A DNA stretch of 64,000 nucleotides from Aureliella helgolandensis (GTDB lineage Bacteria > Planctomycetota > Planctomycetia > Pirellulales > Pirellulaceae). The stretch lies in assembly GCF_007752135.1 (NCBI RefSeq), contig NZ_CP036298.1, positions 6,076,859 to 6,140,858 on the forward strand, written 5' to 3'. This document shows positions 18,103-26,409 of the stretch, piece after piece (positions within the stretch are counted from its first letter, which is position 1; every line of letters begins with the position of its first letter). The position numbers and the translations under genes are program-made. A model generated the notes under the pieces. The model was not told the DNA's origin. It saw nothing but the letters and a program-made list of their open reading frames with translations, and ran no database searches.

Positions 18103-18684
18103 ATGACAGAACCTTCGAACCTTCCCAAGCCGGGAACGCTAAGCCGAGCCGAAAAGAAGCAGCGACATTTTGAGCGACTGCAGCGGTTGCCGCGTGTCGT
18201 GAAATCCTACCTGCAGGGCTTGTCGATTCTAGAGATTGCGGAAAAGGAGGGGGTCCGGCGCAGCTTGATCGATAAAGACATGCGTTACGCCAGAGGGATT
18301 TGGCGGAAGCGAGTTGAGGAGTCTGCCGAAGAGTACTTGGACCGTGAGCTTGAAAAGTTGAACCTGATAGAGACGGAAGCTTGGGCCGCGTGGGAGCGAT
18401 CGAAGCTATCCACGTTGGAAACCATGCGAGAAAAAGGTGAGGACGGAAAGGTAAAGCGTCGCAGAGTTGTGCGGCAGAATTATGGAGACCCTCGCTTCCT
18501 CGATCAGGCGCGTAAGATTGTCGACGATCGGTGCAAGATGCTGAAGATCGGGCAGTACAGCACAGAAGAATCCAATGTCATTCACGCACGAACCGTAGAA
18601 GTGGTGGTCGAAACGGTCGAGCAAGTAAATCGCATCATGAACTACGAACAATATGAAGAGCTGCTTGGTCCGTCTGACAATTAG
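18103..18684 (+). CDS. putative terminase small subunit
   Basis: 193 residues, highly charged. Residues about 10-65 contain a helix-turn-helix-like unit (VVKSYLQGLSILEIAEKEGVRRSLIDKDMRYARG), followed by a long coiled-coil-like helix (EEYLDRELEKLNLIETEAWAAWERSK). An N-terminal DNA-binding HTH plus an oligomerising helical core is the usual small-terminase plan. The gene sits directly before the large subunit (15-bp gap). Small terminases diverge fast, so the assignment leans on position. It would recognise phage DNA for packaging. Confidence 0.7.
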   Translation: MTEPSNLPKPGTLSRAEKKQRHFERLQRLPRVVKSYLQGLSILEIAEKEGVRRSLIDKDMRYARGIWRKRVEESAEEYLDRELEKLNLIETEAWAAWERSKLSTLETMREKGEDGKVKRRRVVRQNYGDPRFLDQARKIVDDRCKMLKIGQYSTEESNVIHARTVEVVVETVEQVNRIMNYEQYEELLGPSDN

Positions 18685-18698
18685 CGCCAGGAAACTAC

Positions 18699-20141
18699 AT
18701 GCGCATTTGTCCTGTACCCATTTCACGGTCCCAAAAGCAGTTTCGCACATCCGACGCCTGGCTGACCGGCTTCTGTGGTGGCCGGGGTGCTGGTAAGACC
18801 AAAATCGGGGCCGTCGATGTTCACCAAAAGGCAAAGCCTGGTGAACCATGGATGGCGATCAGTCCCGATAACAACATGATCCGGGAGACGACCCTCCCGA
18901 CATTTCTTGAGACGGTTCGTTTTACCGGGGATTACATCGACGATCGAATGTCGCCAGTGCCGCGTGTCTGGTTTCGCACGCGATGGGGCGGCAAAGCAGA
19001 GATCGTGTTCAAGGGCGCGGAGGTTCCAGACAAGCTGCGGGGCCCCAACAAGGCTGGGATCTGGTTCGACGAAGCTTCGATCATCTGCAAGGAAGCGTTT
19101 GACATAGCAATCGCTTGCTGTCGCTACAAAGGGAAGATGGGGCCCGTCACAGCAACCTACACACCGCGGGGGTTCAAACACTGGACGTTCGAGAGCTTCT
19201 ATGAGCTGGTCGACGATGCGATGATTGGCACGAAGGGTTTCATGCCCGAATCGCTGGAGTGCTTCCAGGGTAGGTTCTACCGGGCCAGGCCAGATTCGAA
19301 GCTGGTCCGCTGTGCTACTCGCGATAATCCCTTTGCTCCTCCTGAGTATGTCCAGCGCATTGGGCAGAACTACTCATCAGCCATGGCGCTGCAAGAACTG
19401 GAAGGGGACTTCATTGAGATCAGCGGACTGATTTTCAAGCGAGAGTGGTTCGCTGAAACGGTTCCCCATGCTCCTGCTCGAGCATCTCGTGTTCGCTACT
19501 GGGATAAGGCTGCAACGGCCGATGGGGGCTGCTTCACGGTGGGTCTGCTAATGGCGCTCGATGACCGGGGCGTGTACTACATCGAAGACATTGTTCGCGG
19601 TCAGTGGTCGGCGTATTCCCGCAACAAAATCATGCTTGAAACAGCTAAACGCGATGCGATCAAGTATGGCGGGAGTGTGCTGACTTATATCGAGCAAGAA
19701 GGAGGTGGCGACGGCAAGACGGTAGTCGATGATCTGATAAGCCTCTTGTCTGAGTTTCCCGTCTATCGCGACGTTGTCAGTGGAGGGCAATGGCGCATAA
19801 AGGGGAGCGTGCGATTGCCTGGCGATGCCAAGGTCAGGAGGTCATTGCCGTTCCAGGCGCAGGCAGAGGCAGGGAACGTAGTTTTAGTTGACGGCAAGTG
19901 GCACGGGGACTTCCTAGATGAAATCACCATGTTCCCCGAATATGCGTTTGCGGATCAGGTTGACGCGGCTTCCGGCGCACAGAAGAAGCTCAAGCAATCG
20001 GCTCCCATCTTTGGTGCTGGTGCGGAACGTTCAACAGAGCCGCTTGAAGAGTCTAAGTACGGCAAGACGGTTGACCTGGGGAGAGAGAGTGCGGTTAGCC
20101 GTTGGGGTGATCTACCTTGGAATCAAGTTGGAGGTGAGTAG
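18699..20141 (+). CDS. terL: phage terminase large subunit
   Basis: 480 residues. N-terminal ATPase: Walker A GGRGAGKT at about residue 28 and Walker B AGIWFDEAS near residue 120, with the catalytic Glu next to Asp as required. The C-terminal RNase H-like nuclease begins with RVRYWDKAATADGG and continues to YIEQEGGGDGK, supplying the acidic metal ligands. The protein powers translocation of DNA into the prohead and cuts concatemers. Length and motif spacing are complete, so the gene itself looks intact. It is normally followed by a portal gene, but here the next gene encodes a KTSC-domain protein. Confidence 0.93.
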   Translation: MRICPVPISRSQKQFRTSDAWLTGFCGGRGAGKTKIGAVDVHQKAKPGEPWMAISPDNNMIRETTLPTFLETVRFTGDYIDDRMSPVPRVWFRTRWGGKAEIVFKGAEVPDKLRGPNKAGIWFDEASIICKEAFDIAIACCRYKGKMGPVTATYTPRGFKHWTFESFYELVDDAMIGTKGFMPESLECFQGRFYRARPDSKLVRCATRDNPFAPPEYVQRIGQNYSSAMALQELEGDFIEISGLIFKREWFAETVPHAPARASRVRYWDKAATADGGCFTVGLLMALDDRGVYYIEDIVRGQWSAYSRNKIMLETAKRDAIKYGGSVLTYIEQEGGGDGKTVVDDLISLLSEFPVYRDVVSGGQWRIKGSVRLPGDAKVRRSLPFQAQAEAGNVVLVDGKWHGDFLDEITMFPEYAFADQVDAASGAQKKLKQSAPIFGAGAERSTEPLEESKYGKTVDLGRESAVSRWGDLPWNQVGGE

Positions 20142-20143
20142 AA

Positions 20144-20971
20144 ATGTCAATTCTTTCAAGACTCGCTAATAGAGCAAGCCGCTACATCAAGGCTCGCGTG
20201 CAATCGACGCTGGGAGCACGCTCCAGAGCCCGTCCTCCCGGCAACATGCGTACCAGCTCAGGGAAGCCCCCTATTCGCCCCTACGGTAGTAGTCCTGGTG
20301 CGCCTCCTGTTGTTGGTGGCCCTGGTGTTGATGGCCACTCTGGAGCGACAGGCTTATCTGGAGTGTTGGCAGCCGAGCGTCGTCGCAACGATGAGAATGG
20401 CGACGACGATGACTTCGATGACATTCAGCTACTTGGCCGTGATGCTGGGTATGACCAAGAGGAGTTCCAGAGACTTGAACCAAAAATGCGTCGAGTGAGC
20501 AGCTCCAATGTGTTCAGCTACGCATTCGAAATGGAAACGGCACGGCAGGGGATTCTCTACGTCACATTCCTCGACTACACGCCCAAAGATGCGGGCGGGG
20601 ATGGATCGAAGAAGAACTCTCCTGGTTCAACCTACGCCTACTACGACTTCCCACTGGCGAAGTTCAAGCAATTTGAGGCGATGGCAGCCTCCACTGCGGG
20701 CGGTGCTGTGTGGGACTATTGCCGTGTACGCCATTCCGGATTTGAGCACCAACACAGTTACCGGCTCGTTCAGTCAGCGGGGGATTACATCCCCCGCAAA
20801 GCCACCGCTGGCGGTTGGAAAGCTCGTAGCGTCCCAACTCTGGGGATTGGAAAGCGGTCTGCTCGTCGGTCGACCCTGAAGCCCAGAACGATGCATTTCA
20901 GGGCACAGGCGAATAACGGCGCTCCCAACAGGGGTGCACCAAACCGAGGGAATCCGAATCGAGGCAGCTGA
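20144..20971 (+). CDS. KTSC-domain phage protein
   Basis: 275 residues, starting 3 bp after terL. Residues 1-90 are a basic then Gly/Pro-rich leader. About residues 115-205 resemble the KTSC domain (SSNVFSYAFEMETARQGILY, then STYAYYDFP, and FEAMAASTAGGAVWDYCRVR), a small beta domain found in phage proteins and next to nucleases. The C-terminus is a short Asn/Gly/Pro repeat (APNRGAPNRGNPNRGS). It occupies the slot where a portal would be expected, but its size and fold rule out a portal. Its role in the particle or in packaging is unknown. Confidence 0.7.
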   Translation: MSILSRLANRASRYIKARVQSTLGARSRARPPGNMRTSSGKPPIRPYGSSPGAPPVVGGPGVDGHSGATGLSGVLAAERRRNDENGDDDDFDDIQLLGRDAGYDQEEFQRLEPKMRRVSSSNVFSYAFEMETARQGILYVTFLDYTPKDAGGDGSKKNSPGSTYAYYDFPLAKFKQFEAMAASTAGGAVWDYCRVRHSGFEHQHSYRLVQSAGDYIPRKATAGGWKARSVPTLGIGKRSARRSTLKPRTMHFRAQANNGAPNRGAPNRGNPNRGS

Positions 20972-21066
20972 TTCAGTGTCAACATTCACACCAGATATCA
21001 GATGCGTAACACTGTGATTCTTAGTTGGACCAAAAAACGATAGGCACCATCAGCGGGGAAGCTGCA

Positions 21067-22275
21067 ATGACAAGAGCACTGGGGTTCGAGGGGGTATCTG
21101 TTGCGGGCACGACAGAAGAGATGCCAGGCAATGCCCCGGAAGGTCAGTTCTTCTTTGATGCGACTACTGGACAGTGGATGGTTTGGGACGATTCGGCCGA
21201 CGGATCCGCGGAGGAGCCAGGCGGATGGCGATTGTCTGCGGGGATTGTCTGTGAGGAACTCACGTTTGAAGAAACCGCAGGCGCTGGCACCTATACCGGT
21301 TCTGTGCCCCTACCTGCTGGCGCAACAATTCACGACATTTTGGTCAATGGCGTGGCGCTGTGGAATGCGTCGGGTGCTGTGACGCTGAAGGTTGGCGATG
21401 CTGCGGATGACGACGGATTCTTCACCGGCGTAAACCTGAAGGCCACTGATCTACTGGCCGGAGAATCTCTGTCATTCGCGCTCGCTGGCGGTAAGGCGGG
21501 AGCCTACATCGCGAATAGTCAAGTTACGCCTCGCTATTCTCCCGCGGCACGGACTATCAATGCGATTGTCACCGCAGCCGGGACAGCGGGAACGGCCGGA
21601 AGGACTCGGGTAACCAAGCAAATGGGCGGCGGTGCAGAGGGAGCTAGCGCCAATGCACAAGCAGCTCCAGGAGGAGCACAAGCTTCATCTCCAGTCTCCC
21701 CACCCCAAGGTCAACCAGGGGGCGGGCAATACATGCAGCAACCCTTACCGCGGTATCAGGCGACTGAATCGGACGATCTGGAGTTGGTTGATAGATACGA
21801 AAAGATGGCGGACCAGTTCGCAGAACTAGGCGAACGTTACAGCAAGCTCAATGACGTCAACGCTGACATCATGAAGAAGTACGGCGAAGTTCGATCGGCT
21901 GTAGTTGAGCTTGAAAAGCGAGAGTGCGACAAGGATCGTGAGTTGCAGATCAAGGATCTCTACCAAAAGTATCCGCATTTCGTTGAGGTCGATAGTGAGT
22001 TGGACCGCTGCCTCTATTCGCGTGGCAGTGAACTTACGCAATCGCAGTTTTCGTCTCACCTGGAATCTGTCGAACGTTACGCGCAGAAGTCGAGTCCCGT
22101 TACCCGGATGATTCCCAACGGAAGCAGCGAAAAGCCTGATGCTGGTCAGGATGCGGCAGAAGTGTCCGCAATGGTTGTCGATCGTTACACCCAGTACGAA
22201 CGCCAGGGAGTCTACAAGACTTACGACGAACTGGAAGCCGAAGTCCGCAAGGAGTTGAGCGGCAGTCCTTCGTAG
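21067..22275 (+). CDS. head-region protein with scaffold-like coiled coil
   Basis: 402 residues from the ATG at 21067 (a TTG at 21025 in the same frame is the alternative). Residues about 15-180 are a beta-rich region (EGQFFFDATTGQWMVWDD, TYTGSVPLPAGATIHDILVN), like phage head decoration or fibre domains. A low-complexity Ala/Gly/Gln linker follows. The C-terminal ~160 residues form a charged coiled coil (LVDRYEKMADQFAELGERYSK) typical of scaffolding proteins. Placement just before the cement and major capsid genes fits a scaffold. The beta-rich N-terminal half is unusual for one, suggesting a fusion. Confidence 0.65.
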   Translation: MTRALGFEGVSVAGTTEEMPGNAPEGQFFFDATTGQWMVWDDSADGSAEEPGGWRLSAGIVCEELTFEETAGAGTYTGSVPLPAGATIHDILVNGVALWNASGAVTLKVGDAADDDGFFTGVNLKATDLLAGESLSFALAGGKAGAYIANSQVTPRYSPAARTINAIVTAAGTAGTAGRTRVTKQMGGGAEGASANAQAAPGGAQASSPVSPPQGQPGGGQYMQQPLPRYQATESDDLELVDRYEKMADQFAELGERYSKLNDVNADIMKKYGEVRSAVVELEKRECDKDRELQIKDLYQKYPHFVEVDSELDRCLYSRGSELTQSQFSSHLESVERYAQKSSPVTRMIPNGSSEKPDAGQDAAEVSAMVVDRYTQYERQGVYKTYDELEAEVRKELSGSPS

Positions 22276-22348
22276 AGGGCTAGCGAGCAAAATAGTGTCT
22301 GAGTCGCGCCGGTTGGGGCGCAAAGTTGAACCCTGAGAAAGTAGAAAC

Positions 22349-22726
22349 ATGATTGCTGGCCAAACCGCCTCGGGCGACATTGCACCGAGCCGATTCGTCA
22401 AAAAGAGCGGCGCCTATCTAGTCGCTCAATGTACTGCAGCCGATGTGCCGTTTGGCATTTCGCAGCAAGGCTCCCTTGCTACCCCGATCCCCGGCGCCAG
22501 CCCTCTGGCAGCAACGGATGGATTCCCTATCGCGGTGTACGGCGAAGAGGAGAACTGCTTGCTCGATGCAGGCGCCACGGTCGCTGATGGCGCATTCGTC
22601 AAGCCTGACGCTAATGGTAAAGGGGTAACTGCTACGACCGGCAATCGCTACTATGCGATTGCTGAACGCGGCGGCGATGCTGACGAAAAAATGCAAGTCG
22701 TTGTCCGATTTGGCATTGTCCCCTAA
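22349..22726 (+). CDS. DUF2190-like capsid cement/decoration protein
   Basis: 125 residues, small beta-rich protein. The pattern IAPSRFVKKSGAYLVAQCTA, then GISQQGS, FPIAVYGEEENCLLDAGATV and ADGAFVKPDANGKGVTA is that of DUF2190-type decoration proteins, which trimerise on the capsid surface and stiffen it. Position between a scaffold-like gene and the major capsid gene agrees. Length is normal for the family. Assignment is from motif rhythm and context. Confidence 0.75.
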   Translation: MIAGQTASGDIAPSRFVKKSGAYLVAQCTAADVPFGISQQGSLATPIPGASPLAATDGFPIAVYGEEENCLLDAGATVADGAFVKPDANGKGVTATTGNRYYAIAERGGDADEKMQVVVRFGIVP

Positions 22727-22824
22727 TTCAATCGATTCCTTCACTTTAGTTCTAAGCTACATCACAAAATCACCAAGCCACAACCGAGTCCCGGACTGGC
22801 TGCCGTTTATTGGGAGAAACCAAT

Positions 22825-23874
22825 ATGGCTGCTGGGCCGCTAGTCCAAATCGGACAAGACAACACGTACGTAAAAGACCACGCATCGAGTGGCCGGTTGA
22901 CGATCGAGTACAGCCGAAACCCCAAGGAGTTCGCGCTCCCGAACTACATTCAGATTCGACCCGTTCAGAAGCAGAGCGGGTACTACCTCAAGATTGACCA
23001 ACGCCAGGCTGGGCGGTTGGTTGGCGGTGAGCTAACTGATTATGTTTGGCCTGACGGTCACCCGCGGCCCAAGACGCGGCAGAACGGCATGGAGTTCAAC
23101 TTCCATGACTTCTTCTGCATTCGCCGGAATTTCGGGCAGCCCATCGGCGACTTAGCTCGCGAACAAGCTGACTTTGGCGTTGAGGACACGCAGGAGGGGA
23201 TCCAGGCCCAGCAGGCGATGACAGGTCGCACTCTGCTGGTGCAGCAAGCCCTCGACTTGTCTGCCAACTGGGATGCGGCTCACTACATGAATGTCACGAG
23301 CATTCCGGGCGTCACTGGCACCTGGGACACCGCCCTGTCAACGAACCTGTTCATCAAGAAGAGTCTGAACTACGGTTCCAAAAGGATCTTAAAGTCGACC
23401 CTCGGAAAGGTCCGCAAGAAGGACCTGATTCTCGTGATGAATCCAACCACGGCCATGGCGATCAGTGAGACGCAGGAGCTGGTTGACCAGATCAAGCAAT
23501 CGCAGGAAGCCTATGGGCAAGTAGTGCAGGCGGAAGGGCGTTGGAGCGAATGGGGTATCCCGGATCGGCTCTATGGCATCAAGGTCGTCGTCGAAGACTC
23601 GGTCATGGTGACATCTCCCAAGGGAGCCGCCACGCAGACGGAGGAATTCGTCATGGCGGACGGAATTGCTTACTTGTTAAGCCGTCCGGGAGGTCTGATG
23701 GCGAAAGGCGGCGGTCCAAGCTTCTCCACAGCGACACTGTTTGCCAAGGAGGAAATGACTGTCCAACGCAAGCATGACGAGTACAACCGACTCCTGGACT
23801 TGGACGTCGTTGACCATGTGGGCGTTGGCTTGACCAGCACCGCAGCTGGCTTTGCGTTCCGCGCCGTACTGTAA
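22825..23874 (+). CDS. putative major capsid protein
   Basis: 349 residues from the ATG at 22825, preceded at good spacing by GGGAGA; a TTG at 22810 is in frame. The protein is the right size and position for an HK97-fold major capsid: it follows cement/scaffold and precedes head-tail connectors. Features include DYVWPDGHPRPKTRQNGMEFNF, a central helix-rich part (RTLLVQQALDLSANWDAAHY), and DLILVMNPTTAMAISETQELVDQIKQ. That last segment resembles the P-domain of encapsulated capsid families, followed by a late beta strand and VEDSVMV. I did not recognise a specific capsid family. It builds the icosahedral shell. Confidence 0.75.
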   Translation: MAAGPLVQIGQDNTYVKDHASSGRLTIEYSRNPKEFALPNYIQIRPVQKQSGYYLKIDQRQAGRLVGGELTDYVWPDGHPRPKTRQNGMEFNFHDFFCIRRNFGQPIGDLAREQADFGVEDTQEGIQAQQAMTGRTLLVQQALDLSANWDAAHYMNVTSIPGVTGTWDTALSTNLFIKKSLNYGSKRILKSTLGKVRKKDLILVMNPTTAMAISETQELVDQIKQSQEAYGQVVQAEGRWSEWGIPDRLYGIKVVVEDSVMVTSPKGAATQTEEFVMADGIAYLLSRPGGLMAKGGGPSFSTATLFAKEEMTVQRKHDEYNRLLDLDVVDHVGVGLTSTAAGFAFRAVL

Positions 23875-23897
23875 CTCTTGGCCATTGAGGTAACGCT

Positions 23898-24458
23898 GTG
23901 CCAGATCCATTGGTTCCCTACGCTACTGGCGATGATCTCATTAAGCGATACGACATCGACTTGATTGGGGACCTCTGCCAGGACACGCGGGAGGAGCTCG
24001 ACTGGCATAGTGACATTACCGAATTGACCGAACACGTGAATGTTGTCTCGGCGCTCGAGGATGCGTCTGGTGAGATTGATGTGTCGATGCAAGCTGGCGG
24101 GAGGTACACACCCGAACAGTTGATGTTGCTGATCACGCCAGTAGAGGCCGTCGACACGAACAACAGCAAAAAGCATTTGATCAGAATCACATGTGCCATT
24201 GCAATGAGCATTCTGGTTGAGCGAAGGCTTGAGCGTGTGAGTATGGAGACAGCCGATTGGCTCCGTAAGGCAGCCAAAGCGTTCCTTGACCAGCTGCGAC
24301 GCGGAGAGAATGTGTTCGGGATCCCCGCAGCAGTCGATGCGGGAACTATTCACATCGACACCGTTTCGTCCGTCCATATTGAAAACCTGAATCTATTGCC
24401 TGGGCGAATGAGCAATTACTTCCCTGGCACTGCACAGCGAACCCCAAGAGTGAACTAA
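23898..24458 (+). CDS. head-tail connector, DUF1320 (gp36)-like
   Basis: 186 residues, GTG start. The layout is typical of small head-completion adaptors: YATGDDLIKRYDIDLIGDL at the N-terminus, VVSALEDASGEIDVSMQAGGRY in the middle, then helices (LIRITCAIAMSILVERRL, AAKAFLDQLRRGENVFGIP). It resembles DUF1320/Mu gp36-type proteins. These join the portal ring to the tail. The stop overlaps the next ATG (TAATG). Confidence 0.72.
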   Translation: MPDPLVPYATGDDLIKRYDIDLIGDLCQDTREELDWHSDITELTEHVNVVSALEDASGEIDVSMQAGGRYTPEQLMLLITPVEAVDTNNSKKHLIRITCAIAMSILVERRLERVSMETADWLRKAAKAFLDQLRRGENVFGIPAAVDAGTIHIDTVSSVHIENLNLLPGRMSNYFPGTAQRTPRVN

Positions 24459-25030
24459 TGCCGCTCGCTACCCCAGACGAATACATTCAGGTCTCCGGCA
24501 AGGTTGAAATCCTATGCGCTTATCCCAATGCATACACCGACCTCTACAAAATTGGAGAGTCGGAGAATGGGATTTCAGTGCGCAAGATTCCAATGCTGGG
24601 GGATGTTTCAGGTGACAGGTATGGTGGCCAGTCAGGTCGACCGATCGAACGTCAGTTCTTTGGACTGGCTGCAGAGTTCCAGCTGAATCTCAGTCGCTGG
24701 TCGAAGGCGGAAATTGCCAAGCTTGAGCAGTTTGGTGGAATCCTCGAGACTCCCGGCTATGTCCCGCTTTCAACAATCGGTGCCTTGGTGCATCGAGACC
24801 ACGGGATCCGATTCCTACTGTACTGCGTCAAAGACCCAACGATGAGCCTCAATTTCCCCTGCTGTATTTGGACTCAACCCCAAGAGCAGAACCGGGGGAC
24901 CAAGTATGCGAATTGTTCGTTCAACGTGGCTGCCGAGAGAGCTCCAGAGGGATTCTGGGCATCCGCAAAGGCTGGAGTGGTTTACGACACAGATACGTCT
25001 GGCATTCCTGGCCCATACACCCCAACTTAA
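24458..25030 (+). CDS. phage head-tail joining or tail protein, unrecognised family
   Basis: 190 residues, soluble, mixed alpha/beta, coupled to the preceding gene through a TAATG overlap. Visible features are ISVRKIPMLGDVSGDRYGG, QFFGLAAEFQLNLSRWSK and a C-terminal beta segment ending GIPGPYTPT. The location after a connector and before a holin-like gene, with the tail chaperone downstream, suggests a minor head-tail or tail-tube component. No motif confirms this. Confidence 0.65.
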   Translation: MPLATPDEYIQVSGKVEILCAYPNAYTDLYKIGESENGISVRKIPMLGDVSGDRYGGQSGRPIERQFFGLAAEFQLNLSRWSKAEIAKLEQFGGILETPGYVPLSTIGALVHRDHGIRFLLYCVKDPTMSLNFPCCIWTQPQEQNRGTKYANCSFNVAAERAPEGFWASAKAGVVYDTDTSGIPGPYTPT

Positions 25031-25068
25031 TTTCACAGCGCACAGCGCTACGGACTAGGAACTATGAA

Positions 25069-25404
25069 GTGGAATTCGACAAAACCGAAGCGATCTTTTA
25101 TGGGATCATCGGCGCAGCCGGTAGCATCGGCGGGCTCATTCGTCTCTGGCGTGACAATGAGCGTCTCGATATCCGCGGCTCTCTTGGTCGCATTCTTTCG
25201 AGTGGGATTCTCGCTTTTGGAGCTATTGGTTGTTGGATCGGTCGCGCTCCCAGTGACACTATTACTGGGCCTGTTTTTTACGTGGCTGTTGCGACACTAA
25301 TTGGTTACATGGGCAAAGAATTGCAAGACAAAATCCTCGCGAAGCTCGTGACCTATGCGCTGAAACGCGCTGGGCTGATCGATGAAGCAAAAGAACCTGA
25401 CTAA
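25069..25404 (+). CDS. holin-like small membrane protein
   Basis: 111 residues from the GTG at 25069, 7 bases after GGAAC; the frame is open further 5' inside the previous gene without a better start. Three hydrophobic segments are seen: FYGIIGAAGSIGGLIRL, ILSSGILAFGAIGCWIG and VFYVAVATLIGYMGKELQ. A charged C-terminal helix follows. Small size, three helices and the GYMG motif before a charged tail resemble phage holins of the LydA/holin-3 type. Holins make the membrane lesion in lysis. Its position inside the structural block, without any endolysin, is unusual, so a structural membrane role cannot be excluded. Confidence 0.6.
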   Translation: MEFDKTEAIFYGIIGAAGSIGGLIRLWRDNERLDIRGSLGRILSSGILAFGAIGCWIGRAPSDTITGPVFYVAVATLIGYMGKELQDKILAKLVTYALKRAGLIDEAKEPD

Positions 25405-25438
25405 CACCTCATCCAAACCAATTCCGGTGGTTTAACAA

Positions 25439-25765
25439 ATGGCAATATCGAAAAGTAGCTTAGTCACAGTTAATGCAAACGGGGTCAGCGACTGGGTTAA
25501 GATCCCTTCAGACGGCGACCGCGTTGGCGCAACGGTGACAGTGGGCAATGCGTCTGCAACCTGGGGCGAGGCAACAGAAGCTCTGCTCGAGTACTGTCCC
25601 GACCCGACGCAAGAAGAAGTCATTGTCGTTCCGGTGAAAGACGCTGGTGAATCAGTCGTATTCACTGAGAATGACATGAAGGTACTGGAAGACGTTCGTG
25701 GCTCGCTGCGGATCAATGTCTCCAGCTACGCCGGATCGGCTCCAATCTCCTTGCACGTTGTTTAG
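25439..25765 (+). CDS. small beta-rich phage structural protein
   Basis: 108 residues, no Cys and few charged clusters; beta strands such as LVTVNANGVSDWVKIPSDGD, ATVTVGNASATW and RINVSSYAGSAPISLHVV. It resembles small immunoglobulin-like or decoration proteins of phage tails and heads, but I cannot name the family. It ends 1 bp before the start of the tail chaperone gene (TAGCATG), so it is part of the tail operon. Confidence 0.65.
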   Translation: MAISKSSLVTVNANGVSDWVKIPSDGDRVGATVTVGNASATWGEATEALLEYCPDPTQEEVIVVPVKDAGESVVFTENDMKVLEDVRGSLRINVSSYAGSAPISLHVV

Positions 25766-25766
25766 C

Positions 25767-26279
25767 ATGCTCATACTGATCTTACTTACATCCATCGGAT
25801 TCCTCGTCTCGATATTGCTTATCGTGTTGGCTGTGCGTTCTCTGATCGCGCGCGGCCGATCCCATGCTAGTCGTGGATTGTTCCGGTTTCACGATGGTAA
25901 GAAGACACGCGAGATCGATCCAATACAGGTGCTGATCTCACTTGAAGAACACCCCAAATTCCGTATCGATCTCGATCCTCGACGAGCCTTACAGGATGGC
26001 GACCGTGAATCGTTGGCCAACATGGCTGATGCTGTCCGGACTGCCTTCATTGTCCCTAAGTTCAGCGTTCCGGGTCGACCTGGCCTCACAACGTACGAAT
26101 GCGTTGAACTCCTAGCGGTGTTCATGCTCTACGTTGATATGCAAAAAAAAAGTACCAATCCGCCGCCGACCTCGCAGCCATCTACGGAATCGACATCGAC
26201 CGCATCCGACGCGTCGACTACGCCCAGTATGTTGGACTCTGGCTCCAGCGTAAGCGAGGCCTTGCCAAGCACTCCCTAG
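25767..26279 (+). CDS. tail assembly chaperone, zero-frame (G-like) product
   Basis: 170 residues. An N-terminal hydrophobic segment (MLILILLTSIGFLVSILLIVL) is followed by a soluble helical domain (DPIQVLISLEEHPKFRIDLD, MADAVRTAFIV, LTTYECVELLAVFML). Beyond the A-run at 26143 the zero frame continues only as a Ser/Thr/Pro-rich tail with no structure. That contrast marks the end of the folded part and fits a G/GT-type frameshift gene directly upstream of the tape measure. A membrane segment is unusual for a tail chaperone; a later internal start is possible. Function is inferred from gene order and the frameshift. Confidence 0.72.
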   Translation: MLILILLTSIGFLVSILLIVLAVRSLIARGRSHASRGLFRFHDGKKTREIDPIQVLISLEEHPKFRIDLDPRRALQDGDRESLANMADAVRTAFIVPKFSVPGRPGLTTYECVELLAVFMLYVDMQKKSTNPPPTSQPSTESTSTASDASTTPSMLDSGSSVSEALPSTP

Positions 26280-26404
26280 CAGTCCGCGATGGGATGAGAG
26301 CAGCACTTCTTCCTGCATTCGGGGCCAAGATGCCTGATGAGTGGTATCGGTTGATAGCGGACACCGACGACTTGGCCGTAGTACTAAAGAGCATGGACGG
26401 GTAA
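25767..26404 (+). CDS. tail assembly chaperone, -1 frameshift (GT-like) fusion product
   Basis: If ribosomes slip back one base on the A-run, translation continues in the -1 frame as KYQSAADLAAIYGIDIDRIR, then YAQYVGLWLQRKRG and DEWYRLIADTDDLAVVLKSM. It ends at TAA 26402-26404, giving about 212 residues. This -1 extension is well-behaved protein sequence with hydrophobic rhythm, unlike the low-complexity zero-frame tail, and ends 5 bp before the tape-measure start. In lambda-like siphoviruses the two chaperone forms bind the tape measure and tail tube protein at a fixed ratio set by slippage. The fusion itself is inferred; the -1 coding frame is directly visible. Confidence 0.78.
26143..26152 (+). 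promoter_or_regulatory. candidate -1 programmed ribosomal frameshift site (A9-G)
   Basis: Nine A residues (26143-26151) then G, read in the zero frame as CAA AAA AAA AGT. The heptamer A AAA AAA (26144-26150) allows both tRNA-Lys to re-pair after a -1 slip, giving AAA AAA AAG in the new frame. Runs of A are known strong slippery sites. I did not verify a downstream pseudoknot or upstream Shine-Dalgarno stimulator. Confidence 0.75.
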
Positions 26405-26409
26405 TAGCA

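Noticed and set aside
20144-20971. Portal protein directly after terL
   Set aside because: 275 residues with a KTSC domain and disordered ends; too small and of the wrong fold.
25064-25300. Alternative frame starting with ATG at 25064 over the holin-like gene
   Set aside because: The GTG frame from 25069 gives clean membrane helices and a charged tail; the other frame is a shadow that stops early.
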